Numbered from the stretch's first letter, positions 45,779-55,879 are shown. The stretch: DNA of 64,000 nucleotides from Rhodopseudomonas palustris (GCA_016215605.1 JACRJB010000066.1:59991-123990), one strand, 5' to 3'. Notes: generated by a model not told the origin, from the sequence alone. Numbers and translations: made by a program.

Positions 45779-48700
45779 ATGATCGGTTGGGTTCGCACCA
45801 TCGCGCTGTGCACGGCGCTGGCGCTCGGCAGCGCCTCCGCACTGGCGGCCGACAAGGCGTTCAAGCGCGACGACCTGGCGGATTCGGCGATCAAGCTGGA
45901 AGCCCAGATCAAGAGCGAGGCCGGCGCGATCGCCAAGCCGGCGGCGAGCCTGCGCACCGATGCCGACGCCGCCTTCAAGCGCGGCGACTACCGCACCGGG
46001 CTGCAGATCATGGGGCAGATCGCCACCGTCGATCCGGCCGACGGCAGCAACTGGCTGCGGCTCGCCAGGACCGTGTTCCAGATCAAGGCGCCGACCAGTT
46101 CCGAGCAGACCTTCCTGCTGGAGCGCGCCTCGACCGCCGCCTACATCGCCTATCAGCGCGCCGGCAATGCCGGCGAGGAGGCCGAGGCGCTCGCCGTGCT
46201 CGGCCGTTCGCTGGCCGACCGGCGGCTGTGGCGCCCGGCGCTGGATGCGCTGCGGCTGTCGCTGGATCTGCGCGAGGTCGCCGACGTCCGCGGCCAGTAC
46301 GAGAAGCTGCGTGAGGACCACGGCTTCAAGCTGCTGGATTATACCGTGGACTCGGATTCGGCGTCGCCGCGGGCGTGCTTCCAGTTCTCCGAAGACCTCG
46401 CCAAGCGCACCGATTTCGCGCCGTATCTGGCGCTGGCCGGCACCGACAAGCCGGCGCTGACCTCGGAAGACAAGCAGCTCTGCGTCGAAGGCCTGAAGCA
46501 CGGCGAGCGCTACAACATCAATCTGCGCGCCGGCCTGCCGTCGACCGTCCGGGAGACGCTGCCGAAATCGGCCGAGTTCAACATCTATGTGCGCGACCGC
46601 AAGCCGCTGGTGCGGTTCACCGGCCGCGCCTATGTGCTGCCGCGTACCGGCCAGCGCGGCATTCCGCTGGTCAGCGTCAACACCCCGACGGTGTCGGTGC
46701 AGGTGTTCCGGATCGGCGATCGGAACTTGATCAACACCGTGGTCGACAGCGACTTCCAGCGCACGCTGAGCCGCTACCAGCTCGAGGACCTCGGCGGCCA
46801 GCGCGGCGTCAAGGTCTGGTCGGGCGAGCTCGACACCGCGCCGGCGGCGCTCAATGCCGACGTCACCACTGCGTTTGCGGTCGACCAGGTGCTCGGCGAT
46901 CTGCAGCCCGGCGTCTATGTGATGACCGCCGCGCCGAAGGGGCCGGTCGCCAATTCGGACGACGACGGCCAGCTCGCGACGCAATGGTTCATCGTCTCCG
47001 ATCTCGGCGTCACCGCGTTCTCCGGCAATGACGGCATCCACGTCTTCGTCAATTCGCTGGCCTCGACCGATCCGGTCGGCAAGGCGGAAGTCCGGCTGAT
47101 CGCGCGCAACAACGAAATCCTCGCCACCCGCAAGACCGATGACAGCGGCCACGTGCTGTTCGAGGCCGGGCTGTCGCGCGGCGAGGGCGGGCTGTCGCCT
47201 GCGCTGCTGACGGTCACCGGCGAGAAGGCCGACTATGCCTTCCTCAGCCTGAAATCCAACGCCTTCGACCTGTCCGACCGCGGCGTCTCCGGCCGCGCGG
47301 TGCCGGCCGGCGCCGACGCCTTCGTCTATGCCGAGCGCGGCGTCTATCGCGGCAGCGAGACCGTGCATCTGACCGCGCTGCTGCGCGACGGCCAGGGCAA
47401 CGCCATCGTCGGCGGCCCGATGACCCTGGTGGTCGAGCGGCCGGACGGCGTCGAATTCCGCCGCGCCGTGCTGTCCGATCAGGGCGCCGGCGGCCGCAGC
47501 CTCGATGTCGTATTGAACTCGGCGGTGCCGACCGGCACCTGGCGGGTGCGCGCGTTCACCGATCCGAAGGGCGCCAGCATCGGCGAGACCACCTTCATGG
47601 TCGAGGACTACGTCCCCGATCGGATCGAATTCGACATCTCCACCAAGGACAAGCAGATCAAAGCTGATGCTCCAGTGGAACTGAAGGTCGACGGCCGCTT
47701 CCTGTACGGCGCGCCGGCCTCGGGACTGGCGCTGGAAGGCGACCTCTTGGTCGCGCCGGCCGCCGGCCGTCCGGGCTATCCCGGCTACCAGTTCGGTGTC
47801 GCCGACGAGGAGACCACCAGCAACGAGCGCACCCCGCTGGAGAACCTGCCCGAAGCCGACGACAATGGCAGCGCGACCTTCCCGGTCAGCCTGCCGAAGC
47901 CGCCGTCCTCGACCCGGCCGCAGGAGGCGCAGATCTTCATCCGGATGCGCGAAGCCGGCGGCCGTGCCGTCGAGCGCAAGCTGGTGCTGCCGGTCGCGCC
48001 GTCGGCGGCGATGATCGGCGTCAAGCCGCTGTTCACCGACAAGAACGTCGCCGACGGCGACACCGCCAAGTTCGAGGTCGCCTTCGTCGATTCCGACGGC
48101 ACCGCTCTGACCCGCAGCGGACTGCGCTACGAGCTGTTGAAGATCGAGTCGCATTATCAATGGTACCGGCAGAATTCCTCATGGGATTACGAGCCGGTGA
48201 AGTCGACCAAGCGCGTCGCCGACGGCGAGGTGTCGACCGCGCCCGGCAAGCCCGGCCAGCTGTCGTTCCAGCCCGAAACCGGCCGCTACCGGCTCGACGT
48301 CAAGACCGCCGATGCCGCCGGTCCGGTCACCTCGGTGCAGTTCGACGTCGGCTGGTACTCCGACGGCTCCGCCGACACGCCCGATCTGCTCGAGACCTCG
48401 GTCGACAAGCCGGAATACGCCTCCGGCGACACCATGACGGTGACCGTCAATGCGCGGACCGCCGGCCTGTTGACCGTCAACGTGCTCGGCGATCGCTTGC
48501 TGACCACGCAGTCGGTGGCGGTCAAGCAGGGCTCGTCGCAGGTCAAGCTGCCGGTCGGCAAGGACTGGGGCTCGGGCGCCTATGTGGTGACGACACTGCG
48601 CCGGCCGCTCGACGCCGCCGCGCAGCGGATGCCCGGCCGCGCCATCGGCGTGCAATGGGTGTCGATCGACAAGAAGGCGCGCACGCTCCAGGTCGCTCTG

Positions 48701-50992
48701 TCGCCGCCGGCGCTGGTGCGGCCGTCGACCACGCTGAAGCTCCCGGTCAAGCTCGGCGGGCTCGCGCCCGGTGAGGACGCCAAGATCGTGGTCGCCGCGG
48801 TCGATGTCGGCATTCTCAACCTGACCAACTACAAGCCGCCGGCGCCGGACGACTATTATCTCGGCCAGCGCCGCATGACCTCGGAGATCCGCGACCTCTA
48901 TGGCCAGCTGATCGACGGCATGCAGGGCACGCGCGGCCAGATCCGCTCGGGTGGCGATTCCGCCGGCGCCGAGCTGCAGGGCAGTCCGCCGACGCAGAAG
49001 CCGCTGGCGCTGTATTCCGGCATCGTCACCGTCGGCGCCGATGGCTCCGCGGAGATCAGCTTCGACATTCCGGAGTTCGCCGGCACCGCGCGGGTGATGG
49101 CGGTGGCGTGGACCGCCACCAAGGTCGGCCGCGCTACTATCGACGTCACGGTGCGCGACCCGGTGGTGCTGACCACGACGCTGCCGCGCTTCCTGCGCAA
49201 CGGCGATCGCGGCACCATGGCGTTCGATCTCGACAACGTCGAGGGGGCGCCCGGCGACTTCACCATCAAGGTGAGCGCTACCGGCCCGGTGAAGTTCAAC
49301 GGGCCGGCCTCGACCACGATGAAGCTCGCCGCCAAGCAGCGCGGCTCGGCCTCGCTCGCCGTCGAAGCCGGCGGCGCCGGCACCGCGGCGCTCGACGTCG
49401 CCATCAGCGGTCCGGGCGGGCTGGCGCTGGCGCGGCACTACGTGCTCGACGTCCGCCCCGCCAACCAGACCCTTGCGCGGCGCGTGGTCCGCACGCTCGC
49501 CAAGCAGGAGAGCCTGACGCTGACCGGCGACATGTTCGCCGACCTGGTGCCGGGCACCGGCGGGGTGTCGCTGTCGGTCAGCCAGTCGACCGCGCTCGAC
49601 GCCGCCACCATCCTCAAGGCGCTCGACCGCTATCCGTTCGGCTGCTCCGAACAGATCACCAGCCGGGCGCTGCCGCTGCTCTACGTTAACGATCTCGCCG
49701 CCGGCGCGCATCTGGCGATGGACACCGGCGTCGACGAGCGGATCAGGACCTCGATCGACCGGCTGCTGGCGCGACAGGGCTCGAACGGCTCGTTCGGGCT
49801 GTGGTCGACCGGCGGCGACGATGCCTGGCTCGACGCCTATGTCACCGACTTCCTGACGAGGGCGCGCGAGAAGAACTTCGTCGTTCCCGACGTCGCCTTC
49901 CGCAGCGCGCTCGACCGCATCCGCAACGCGGTGGTCAATGCCGACGAGCCGGAGAAGGACGGCGGCCGCAACCTCGCTTACGGCCTTTACGTGCTCGCTC
50001 GCAACGGCGCCGCGCCGATCGGAGACCTGCGCTATCTCGCCGATACCAAGCTCGACAAGCTGGCGACGCCGATCGCCAAGTCGCAGCTCGCGGCGGCGCT
50101 GGCGCTGGTCGGCGACCGGGCCCGCGCCGAGCGGGTCTATGCCGCCGCGGCCGGCGATCTCGCGCCGAAGCCGGTGATCCAGTTCGGACGGGTCGACTAC
50201 GGCTCGGCGCTGCGCGATGCCGCCGCGCTGGTGTCGCTCGCCAGCGAAGGCAACGCGCCGAAGGCGACGCTGTCGACCGCCGTGCAGCGCGTCGAGGCGG
50301 CGAGGGGCCTGACGCCCTACACCTCGACGCAGGAAAACGCCTGGCTGGTGCTGGCGGCGCGGGCGCTCGCCAAGGAGACGATGAGCCTCGACGTCAACGG
50401 CAGTGCGGTGAAGTCGGCGTTGTATCGCAGCTACAAGGCCGACGAGGTCCGCGGCCAGCCGGTCAAGATCGCCAACACCGGCGATGCGCCGGTGCAGGCG
50501 GTGGTCACCGTCAGCGGTTCGCCGGTGACGCCGGAGCCCGCGGCCAGCAACGGCTTCAAGATCGAGCGCAACTACTTCACGCTCGCCGGCGAGCCGGCCG
50601 ACATCACCAAGGCGAAGCAGAACGACCGCTTCGCGGTGGTGCTGACGGTCACCGAGGCCAAGCCGGAATTCGCCCATGTGATGATCGCGGACTATCTGCC
50701 GGCCGGGCTCGAGATCGACAACCCGCATCTGGTGTCGTCGGGCGACTCGGGAACGCTGGACTGGATCGAGAACGGCCAGGAGCCGGTCAACACCGAGTTC
50801 CGCGACGACCGCTTCACCGCGGCGATCGACCGCGGCAGCTCGGACAAGGCGGTGTTCACCGTCGCCTACATCGTCCGCGCGGTGTCGCCCGGCAAATACG
50901 TGCTTCCGCAGGCGATCGTCGAAGACATGTACAACCCCTCGCGCTACGGCCGCACCGGCACCGGCACCGTGGAGGTCAAGGCGGCGAAATGA
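45779..50992 (+). CDS. bacterial alpha-2-macroglobulin family protein
   Basis: A 1737-residue exported protein. The signal peptide (MIGWVRTIALCTALALGSAS, cleavage near ALA-A) is followed by an N-terminal helical-repeat stretch (about 50-170), a chain of MG beta-sandwich domains, and the A2M thioester region. The thioester motif CSEQ (CxEQ) is at residues 1289-1292 in YPFGCSEQ, so it can trap proteases covalently. A terpenoid-cyclase-like alpha/alpha domain and a receptor-like end (VSPGKYVLPQAIVEDMYNPS) follow. Such proteins guard the periplasm against foreign proteases and typically pair with PBP1C, whose gene overlaps by four bases (ATGA). ATG 45779 has GGGGAG upstream. Confidence 0.94.
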   Translation: MIGWVRTIALCTALALGSASALAADKAFKRDDLADSAIKLEAQIKSEAGAIAKPAASLRTDADAAFKRGDYRTGLQIMGQIATVDPADGSNWLRLARTVFQIKAPTSSEQTFLLERASTAAYIAYQRAGNAGEEAEALAVLGRSLADRRLWRPALDALRLSLDLREVADVRGQYEKLREDHGFKLLDYTVDSDSASPRACFQFSEDLAKRTDFAPYLALAGTDKPALTSEDKQLCVEGLKHGERYNINLRAGLPSTVRETLPKSAEFNIYVRDRKPLVRFTGRAYVLPRTGQRGIPLVSVNTPTVSVQVFRIGDRNLINTVVDSDFQRTLSRYQLEDLGGQRGVKVWSGELDTAPAALNADVTTAFAVDQVLGDLQPGVYVMTAAPKGPVANSDDDGQLATQWFIVSDLGVTAFSGNDGIHVFVNSLASTDPVGKAEVRLIARNNEILATRKTDDSGHVLFEAGLSRGEGGLSPALLTVTGEKADYAFLSLKSNAFDLSDRGVSGRAVPAGADAFVYAERGVYRGSETVHLTALLRDGQGNAIVGGPMTLVVERPDGVEFRRAVLSDQGAGGRSLDVVLNSAVPTGTWRVRAFTDPKGASIGETTFMVEDYVPDRIEFDISTKDKQIKADAPVELKVDGRFLYGAPASGLALEGDLLVAPAAGRPGYPGYQFGVADEETTSNERTPLENLPEADDNGSATFPVSLPKPPSSTRPQEAQIFIRMREAGGRAVERKLVLPVAPSAAMIGVKPLFTDKNVADGDTAKFEVAFVDSDGTALTRSGLRYELLKIESHYQWYRQNSSWDYEPVKSTKRVADGEVSTAPGKPGQLSFQPETGRYRLDVKTADAAGPVTSVQFDVGWYSDGSADTPDLLETSVDKPEYASGDTMTVTVNARTAGLLTVNVLGDRLLTTQSVAVKQGSSQVKLPVGKDWGSGAYVVTTLRRPLDAAAQRMPGRAIGVQWVSIDKKARTLQVALSPPALVRPSTTLKLPVKLGGLAPGEDAKIVVAAVDVGILNLTNYKPPAPDDYYLGQRRMTSEIRDLYGQLIDGMQGTRGQIRSGGDSAGAELQGSPPTQKPLALYSGIVTVGADGSAEISFDIPEFAGTARVMAVAWTATKVGRATIDVTVRDPVVLTTTLPRFLRNGDRGTMAFDLDNVEGAPGDFTIKVSATGPVKFNGPASTTMKLAAKQRGSASLAVEAGGAGTAALDVAISGPGGLALARHYVLDVRPANQTLARRVVRTLAKQESLTLTGDMFADLVPGTGGVSLSVSQSTALDAATILKALDRYPFGCSEQITSRALPLLYVNDLAAGAHLAMDTGVDERIRTSIDRLLARQGSNGSFGLWSTGGDDAWLDAYVTDFLTRAREKNFVVPDVAFRSALDRIRNAVVNADEPEKDGGRNLAYGLYVLARNGAAPIGDLRYLADTKLDKLATPIAKSQLAAALALVGDRARAERVYAAAAGDLAPKPVIQFGRVDYGSALRDAAALVSLASEGNAPKATLSTAVQRVEAARGLTPYTSTQENAWLVLAARALAKETMSLDVNGSAVKSALYRSYKADEVRGQPVKIANTGDAPVQAVVTVSGSPVTPEPAASNGFKIERNYFTLAGEPADITKAKQNDRFAVVLTVTEAKPEFAHVMIADYLPAGLEIDNPHLVSSGDSGTLDWIENGQEPVNTEFRDDRFTAAIDRGSSDKAVFTVAYIVRAVSPGKYVLPQAIVEDMYNPSRYGRTGTGTVEVKAAK

Positions 50993-53241
50993 GCAAGGGG
51001 CCGACCAGTCCCGATTTGACGGACGCCGACACTTCGTGTCCCGGGCGCGGTGCAGCACGCAGTGCTGCTCCGCAGACCCGGGACCCCGGTTCGGCGGCTG
51101 AAGTCACCGGGACCCCGGATCAGCAGCGCACCACGCCGCAAGAGCGGCGCACTGCGCTGCATCCGGGGAACGGACGCCTGTTACGACGTGCTGCTTTCGC
51201 TGTCTTCGCGATCATTGGCGTGTCGATCGCCAGCCTGGTTGCCTACGCCGCCTCCCTCGGGCCGCTGCCGCTCGATGAGGCGCGCAAGACGTCGGTCAGC
51301 GTGGTCGATCGCCACGGCAAGCTGCTGCGCGCCTATGCGATGGCCGACGGGCGCTGGCGGTTGCCGGTCGACGCTAAAACCGGCGTCGATCCGCGCTATC
51401 TGCAGCAACTGATCGCCTATGAGGACAAGCGGTTCTGGTCGCATCACGGCGTCGATCCGCTGGCGATCGGACGGGCCGCGCTGCAACTCGTCACCCGCGG
51501 CCACATCGTCTCGGGCGGCTCGACCATCACCATGCAGCTGGCGCGGCTGATGGAGCCGCGGCGCGAGCGCTCGCTGCACGCCAAGCTGCGCCAGATGGTC
51601 CGCGCCGTCGAACTCGAACGCCAGCTGAGCAAGTCGCAGATCCTCGATCTGTATCTGGCGCTGGCGCCGTATGGCGGCAACCTCGAAGGCATCCGCGCCG
51701 CGTCGATCGCGTATTTCGGCAAGGAGCCGAAGCGGCTGACGCTGGCCGAATCCGCGCTGCTGGTGGCGCTGCCGCAATCGCCCGAGACGCGCCGGCTCGA
51801 CCGTCATCCGGCGGCGGCGCAAGCGGCGCGCGACCGGGTGCTGGCGCGGATGGTCGAGGACGGCGTGGTCAGCGCCGAGGACGCCGCGCAGGCGAGGGCG
51901 GTGCCGGTCGCGCGCGCCCGCAAGCCGATGCCGGTGCTGGCGCCGCATTCCGCCGATCAGGCGACCTCGTTGGTCAAGGACTCGCCGGTGATTCGGCTGA
52001 CGCTCGATGCCGGCATCCAGCGCGCGCTGGAGACGCTGGCGCGCGACCGCGCCGTCGCGCTCGGCCCCGACATCTCGATCGGCCTGATGGCGGTCGACAA
52101 CGAGACCGGCGACGTGCTCGCCCATGTCGGTTCGGCCGACTATTTCGACGACCGCCGCGCCGGGCAGGTCGACATGACCCGCGCGGTGCGCTCGCCCGGT
52201 TCGACGCTGAAGCCGTTCATCTACGGGCTCGCCTTCGAGGACGGCTTCGTGCATCCGGAAAGCCTGATCGACGATCGCCCGGTCCGGTTCGGCGCCTATG
52301 CGCCGGAGAATTTCGACATGACGTTCCAGGGCACGGTGACGGTGCGCAAGGCGCTGCAGCTGTCGCTCAACGTCCCGGCGATCGAGCTGCTCGACCGGGT
52401 CGGCTCGAGCCGGCTGGCGTCGCGGCTGAAGCAGGCCGGCGGCAGCCTGGTGCTGCCGAAGGACGAGGCGCCCGGGCTGGCGATGGGGCTCGGCGGCGTC
52501 GGTGTCCGGCTGGCCGATCTGGTGCAGCTCTACAGCGGCGTCGCGCGCCTCGGCAGCGTCGTGCCGCTGCGGGAGATCGCCAGCGAAAACAAAGGCGAGC
52601 GGGAGACTCTGCGTCTACTGGATAAAGTCGCGGCCTGGCAGGTCGGCAATGTCCTGATCGGCACCCCGCCGCCGGAGAACGCCGCGCGCAACCAGATCGC
52701 GTTCAAGACCGGGACCTCTTACGGCTACCGCGACGCCTGGTCGGTCGGGTTCGACGGCCGGATGACGATCGGCGTCTGGGTCGGCCGCCCCGACGGCGCG
52801 CCGGTGCCGGGCCTGACCGGCCGGATCGCCGCCGCGCCGGTGCTGTTCGACGCCTTCGCCCGCAGCGGGCAGCTGCGGACGCCGCTGCCGAAGCCGCCGC
52901 GCGGCACGCTCACCGCCAGCAACGCCCAATTGCCGCTGCCGCTGCGCCGGTTCCGGCCGGCCGGCGACCTGATCCGCGCCGGCAACGAGCAGGCGCTGCG
53001 GATCCAGTTTCCGCTCAACGGCTCGCGGATCGACGGCGTCAGCCAGGCCTCGACCGGGGCGCTGCCGGTCAAGGTCGCCGGCGGCGTGCTGCCGATGACC
53101 GTGATGGTGAACGGCATCTCGGCCGGCGAGATCGACGGCCGGCGCCAGCGGCTGATCGCGCCGCCCGGTCCGGGCTTCGTCCGGCTGACCGTGATGGACG
53201 CCGTCGGCGCTGCAGACACAGTCGTTGTGAGAATCCAGTAG
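50989..53241 (+). CDS. pbpC: penicillin-binding protein 1C
   Basis: A 750-residue bifunctional peptidoglycan synthase. A 65-residue cytoplasmic tail and one membrane span (AAFAVFAIIGVSIASLVAYA) precede a GT51 glycosyltransferase domain (YEDKRFWSHHGVDPLAIGRA, GGSTITMQLAR). The transpeptidase has SPGSTLKPF (SxxK), SLN and KTGTS. The C-terminal PBP1C domain (about residues 640-750) is present. It overlaps the A2M gene, the normal partner arrangement: PBP1C repairs the wall while A2M traps proteases. Oddly, about 44 residues of the N-terminal tail (17-60) are encoded by a palindromic repeat of the intergenic type. Confidence 0.94.
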   Translation: MSKGPTSPDLTDADTSCPGRGAARSAAPQTRDPGSAAEVTGTPDQQRTTPQERRTALHPGNGRLLRRAAFAVFAIIGVSIASLVAYAASLGPLPLDEARKTSVSVVDRHGKLLRAYAMADGRWRLPVDAKTGVDPRYLQQLIAYEDKRFWSHHGVDPLAIGRAALQLVTRGHIVSGGSTITMQLARLMEPRRERSLHAKLRQMVRAVELERQLSKSQILDLYLALAPYGGNLEGIRAASIAYFGKEPKRLTLAESALLVALPQSPETRRLDRHPAAAQAARDRVLARMVEDGVVSAEDAAQARAVPVARARKPMPVLAPHSADQATSLVKDSPVIRLTLDAGIQRALETLARDRAVALGPDISIGLMAVDNETGDVLAHVGSADYFDDRRAGQVDMTRAVRSPGSTLKPFIYGLAFEDGFVHPESLIDDRPVRFGAYAPENFDMTFQGTVTVRKALQLSLNVPAIELLDRVGSSRLASRLKQAGGSLVLPKDEAPGLAMGLGGVGVRLADLVQLYSGVARLGSVVPLREIASENKGERETLRLLDKVAAWQVGNVLIGTPPPENAARNQIAFKTGTSYGYRDAWSVGFDGRMTIGVWVGRPDGAPVPGLTGRIAAAPVLFDAFARSGQLRTPLPKPPRGTLTASNAQLPLPLRRFRPAGDLIRAGNEQALRIQFPLNGSRIDGVSQASTGALPVKVAGGVLPMTVMVNGISAGEIDGRRQRLIAPPGPGFVRLTVMDAVGAADTVVVRIQ
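51038..51168. repeat. palindromic repeat inside the pbpC coding sequence
   Basis: Several hairpins within codons 17-60 of pbpC: GTCCCGGG (51038-51045) with CCCGGGAC (51077-51084), GCAGCAC (51052-51058) with GTGCTGC (51062-51068), and CCCCGGAT..GCAGCGCA (51113-51130) with TGCGCTGCATCCGGGG (51153-51168). This composition is like dispersed intergenic palindromes of the same bacteria. The frame stays open across it. Confidence 0.8.
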
Positions 53242-53292
53242 CAACCCGGCCAACTAGTTGTCCGGCTATCGGTTTCAGCGTATGCGAAACCG

Positions 53293-55035
53293 ATGATCGA
53301 GACCTCTGCATCGCCCCGCTTCGGCGCCCCCCGCGAGCCCAGAAAAGCCATCGACCCGGGTCGCGGGCTGGTGGCTGTGCTGGATTTCGTGTCCGTCAGT
53401 CACCTGCGCGCGGTGGCTTTCCTGGCGCTGGTCGGGCTGGTGTTCTTTCTGCCGGGGTTCTTCAACATCCCGCCGATCGACCGCGACGAGGCGCGCTTCG
53501 CGCAGGCGACCAAGCAGATGGTCGAGTCCGGCGACTTCATCGATATCCGGTTCCAGGACGAGGTCCGCTACAAGAAGCCGGTCGGGATCTACTGGCTGCA
53601 GGCGGCGGTTGTGGAGACGGCGTCGAAACTCGGCCTGCCGCGCGCCGAAGTCCGGATCTGGCTGTACCGCGTGCCGTCGATGCTCGGGGCGATCGGCGCG
53701 GTGCTGATGACCTATTGGGCGGCGTTGGCTTTCGTCGGCAGGCGGGGCGCCGTGGTTGCCGGCCTGCTGCTGTGCAGTTGCATTTTGCTCGGGGTCGAGG
53801 CCCGGCTGGCCAAGACCGACGCGTTCCTGCTGTTCACCGTCACCGCCGCGATGGGCGCGATGGCCCATGTCTATCTCGCCTGGCAGCGCGGCGACGACCG
53901 CTACAATTCCTGGGTGACGCCGGCGGTGTTCTGGACCGCGATCGCCGCGGGCATCCTGCTCAAGGGCCCGCTGATCCTGATGTTCATCGCGCTGACGGTG
54001 ATCGCGCTGGCGATCGTCGATCGCTCGGCCGCCTGGCTGTGGCGGCTCAAGCCGCTGGCCGGCATTCCGTGGCTGCTGCTGCTGGTGCTGCCTTGGTTCA
54101 TCGCGATCTTCCTGCGCGCCGGCGACACCTTCTTCGCCGACTCGGTGGGCGGCGACATGCTGAGCAAGATCGCCAGCCCGAAGGAATCTCACGGCGCGCC
54201 GCCCGGCCTGTATTTCCTGCTGTTCTGGGTGACGTTCTGGCCGGGCGCGCCGCTTGCCGCGATGGCGGCGCCGGCGATCTGGCGGGCGCGGCGCGAGCCG
54301 GGCGCGCAATATCTGCTGGCCTGGCTGATCCCGTCCTGGATCGTGTTCGAACTGGTGATCACCAAGCTGCCGCATTACGTGCTGCCGCTGTATCCGGCGA
54401 TCGCGATCATGACCGCGGGCGCGATCGAGCGCAGCGTGCTGTCGCGATCCTGGCTGACGCGCGGCGCGGCGTGGTGGTTCGCGATTCCGGTGGTGGTGCT
54501 GACGCTGGCGATCGTCGGCGCGATCATCCTGACCCGGCAGCCGGCGTTCCTGGCCTGGCCGTTCGTGGCGGCGTCGCTGATCTTCGGGCTGTTCGCGTGG
54601 CGGCTGTTCGACGAGAACCGCGCCGAGGCGTCGCTGCTCAACGCGTCGCTGGCCTCGCTGTTTCTGGTGACCGCGGCGCTCGGCGTGGTGGTGCCGACGC
54701 TGCGGCCGGTGTTCCCGAGCGTCGAGATCGCGCAGGCGCTGCGCAAGGTGGTGTGCGTCGGGCCGAAGGCTGCGGCCGTGGGCTACCACGAGCCGAGCCT
54801 GGTGTTCATGACCGGGACCGACACGCTGCTGACCGACGGCTCCGGCGCCGCCGACTTCCTGCTCGGCGGCAGCTGCCGGTTCGCGCTGGTGGAAGGGCGC
54901 AGCGAGCGCGCCTTCGCGGCGCGGGCCGAGGCGATCGGGCTGCGCTACAACGTGGCGACCCGGATCGACGGCTACAATTTCTCGCAAGGTAAGCCGGTGT
55001 CGATCGCGATCTTCCGCTCCGAAGGCACCCAGTAA
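53293..55035 (+). CDS. ArnT/PMT-type membrane glycosyltransferase (GT83-like)
   Basis: A 580-residue polytopic glycosyltransferase with about 12 membrane segments. After the first span it has PPIDRDEARFAQATKQMVESGDF, matching the periplasmic catalytic Asp-Glu loop of ArnT and PMT-type enzymes; FQDEVRYKKPVGIYWLQ and LLKGPL, KLPHYVLPLYPAIAI are also family-typical. It transfers a sugar from a lipid (undecaprenyl or dodecaprenyl) phosphate donor to lipid A or core. In rhizobia the related RgtA-D enzymes add galacturonic acid. First gene of a four-gene operon; the next starts one base after the stop. Confidence 0.9.
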   Translation: MIETSASPRFGAPREPRKAIDPGRGLVAVLDFVSVSHLRAVAFLALVGLVFFLPGFFNIPPIDRDEARFAQATKQMVESGDFIDIRFQDEVRYKKPVGIYWLQAAVVETASKLGLPRAEVRIWLYRVPSMLGAIGAVLMTYWAALAFVGRRGAVVAGLLLCSCILLGVEARLAKTDAFLLFTVTAAMGAMAHVYLAWQRGDDRYNSWVTPAVFWTAIAAGILLKGPLILMFIALTVIALAIVDRSAAWLWRLKPLAGIPWLLLLVLPWFIAIFLRAGDTFFADSVGGDMLSKIASPKESHGAPPGLYFLLFWVTFWPGAPLAAMAAPAIWRARREPGAQYLLAWLIPSWIVFELVITKLPHYVLPLYPAIAIMTAGAIERSVLSRSWLTRGAAWWFAIPVVVLTLAIVGAIILTRQPAFLAWPFVAASLIFGLFAWRLFDENRAEASLLNASLASLFLVTAALGVVVPTLRPVFPSVEIAQALRKVVCVGPKAAAVGYHEPSLVFMTGTDTLLTDGSGAADFLLGGSCRFALVEGRSERAFAARAEAIGLRYNVATRIDGYNFSQGKPVSIAIFRSEGTQ

Positions 55036-55036
55036 G

Positions 55037-55879
55037 ATGGCGTCAGGCGAGGGCGGCGGGACGCGCAGCTATCCGGTGGACCTGTTCACGCTGGTCGGCC
55101 AGTCGCTGGCGCGGCTTATGCGCACGCCGTCCCATTCGCGCCGCGCCCTAGCCGCCCGCCGCTGGGCGCGGCACATGCTGCTGGTGTCGGCGGCGCTGGC
55201 CGTCGCCATCGTTTTCCTGATGGTGGCGATCGACGCGGCCGAGATCGGGCTGATGCCGGCGCGCGGGACGCCGAGCCTGTGGCCGGTGAAGATTCTCACG
55301 GATTTCGGCAAGGCCGCCTATGTGCTGTGGGCTGTGTTCGCGCTGATGATCGTCGTCGCGCTGCTGCTGCCGCGGCTGCACGGCGTCTCGCGCGCCGCGA
55401 TGATCGGGATCGGCACCCGTGTGCAATATGTTTTTCTGGCCGTGCTGGTGCCGGTGCTCGCCGGCGAGGTGCTGAAAGGCATGATCGGCCGCGGCCGGCC
55501 GTTTGTCGGCGGCGGCGCCAACCCGTTCAACTTCTCGACCTTCTCCTGGAACGAGGCCTATGCCAGCCTGCCGTCGGGCCACGCCACTACGGCGTTCGCG
55601 CTGGCGTTCGCGGTCTCGGCGCTGTTCCCGCAGTTGCGGCTCTGGATGTTCCTGTACGCCGTCGCGATCGCGATCAGCCGGCTGGTGCTGCTGGCGCATC
55701 ATCCGAGCGACGTGGTCGGCGGCGCTATGCTCGGGATGATCGGCGCGCTGGCGGTGCGCTACTGGTTCGCCGCCCGGCGGCTGGCCTTCACGATCCGCCC
55801 GGACGGCACCATCGAACCACTGCCCGGGCCGTCCTGGGCCCGCGTCAAAAGGGTTGCCCGCGACGCCATCGCCCCATAA
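55037..55879 (+). CDS. PAP2 family membrane phosphatase (lipid A/undecaprenyl phosphatase-like)
   Basis: A 280-residue membrane phosphatase with six hydrophobic segments. The three catalytic motifs are KGMIGRGRPF (KxxxxxxRP, about residue 137-146), SLPSGHATT (PSGH, about 178-186) and SRLVLLAHHPSDVVGG (SRxxxxxHxxxD, about 214-229). Lipid A phosphatases LpxE/LpxF and undecaprenyl pyrophosphatases belong here. In this operon it may either dephosphorylate lipid A or recycle the lipid carrier. ATG follows the previous stop by one base. Confidence 0.9.
   Translation: MASGEGGGTRSYPVDLFTLVGQSLARLMRTPSHSRRALAARRWARHMLLVSAALAVAIVFLMVAIDAAEIGLMPARGTPSLWPVKILTDFGKAAYVLWAVFALMIVVALLLPRLHGVSRAAMIGIGTRVQYVFLAVLVPVLAGEVLKGMIGRGRPFVGGGANPFNFSTFSWNEAYASLPSGHATTAFALAFAVSALFPQLRLWMFLYAVAIAISRLVLLAHHPSDVVGGAMLGMIGALAVRYWFAARRLAFTIRPDGTIEPLPGPSWARVKRVARDAIAP

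Noticed and set aside
45722..51058. Two long minus-strand frames (812 and 959 codons) opposite the alpha-2-macroglobulin gene
   Set aside because: Composition is typical of antisense shadow frames at high GC; the plus strand has a complete signal peptide and thioester protein.
53275..54987. A 570-codon minus-strand frame opposite the ArnT-like gene
   Set aside because: Extremely Arg/Gln/His-rich, no domain, and it mirrors the codon pattern of the real membrane protein gene.
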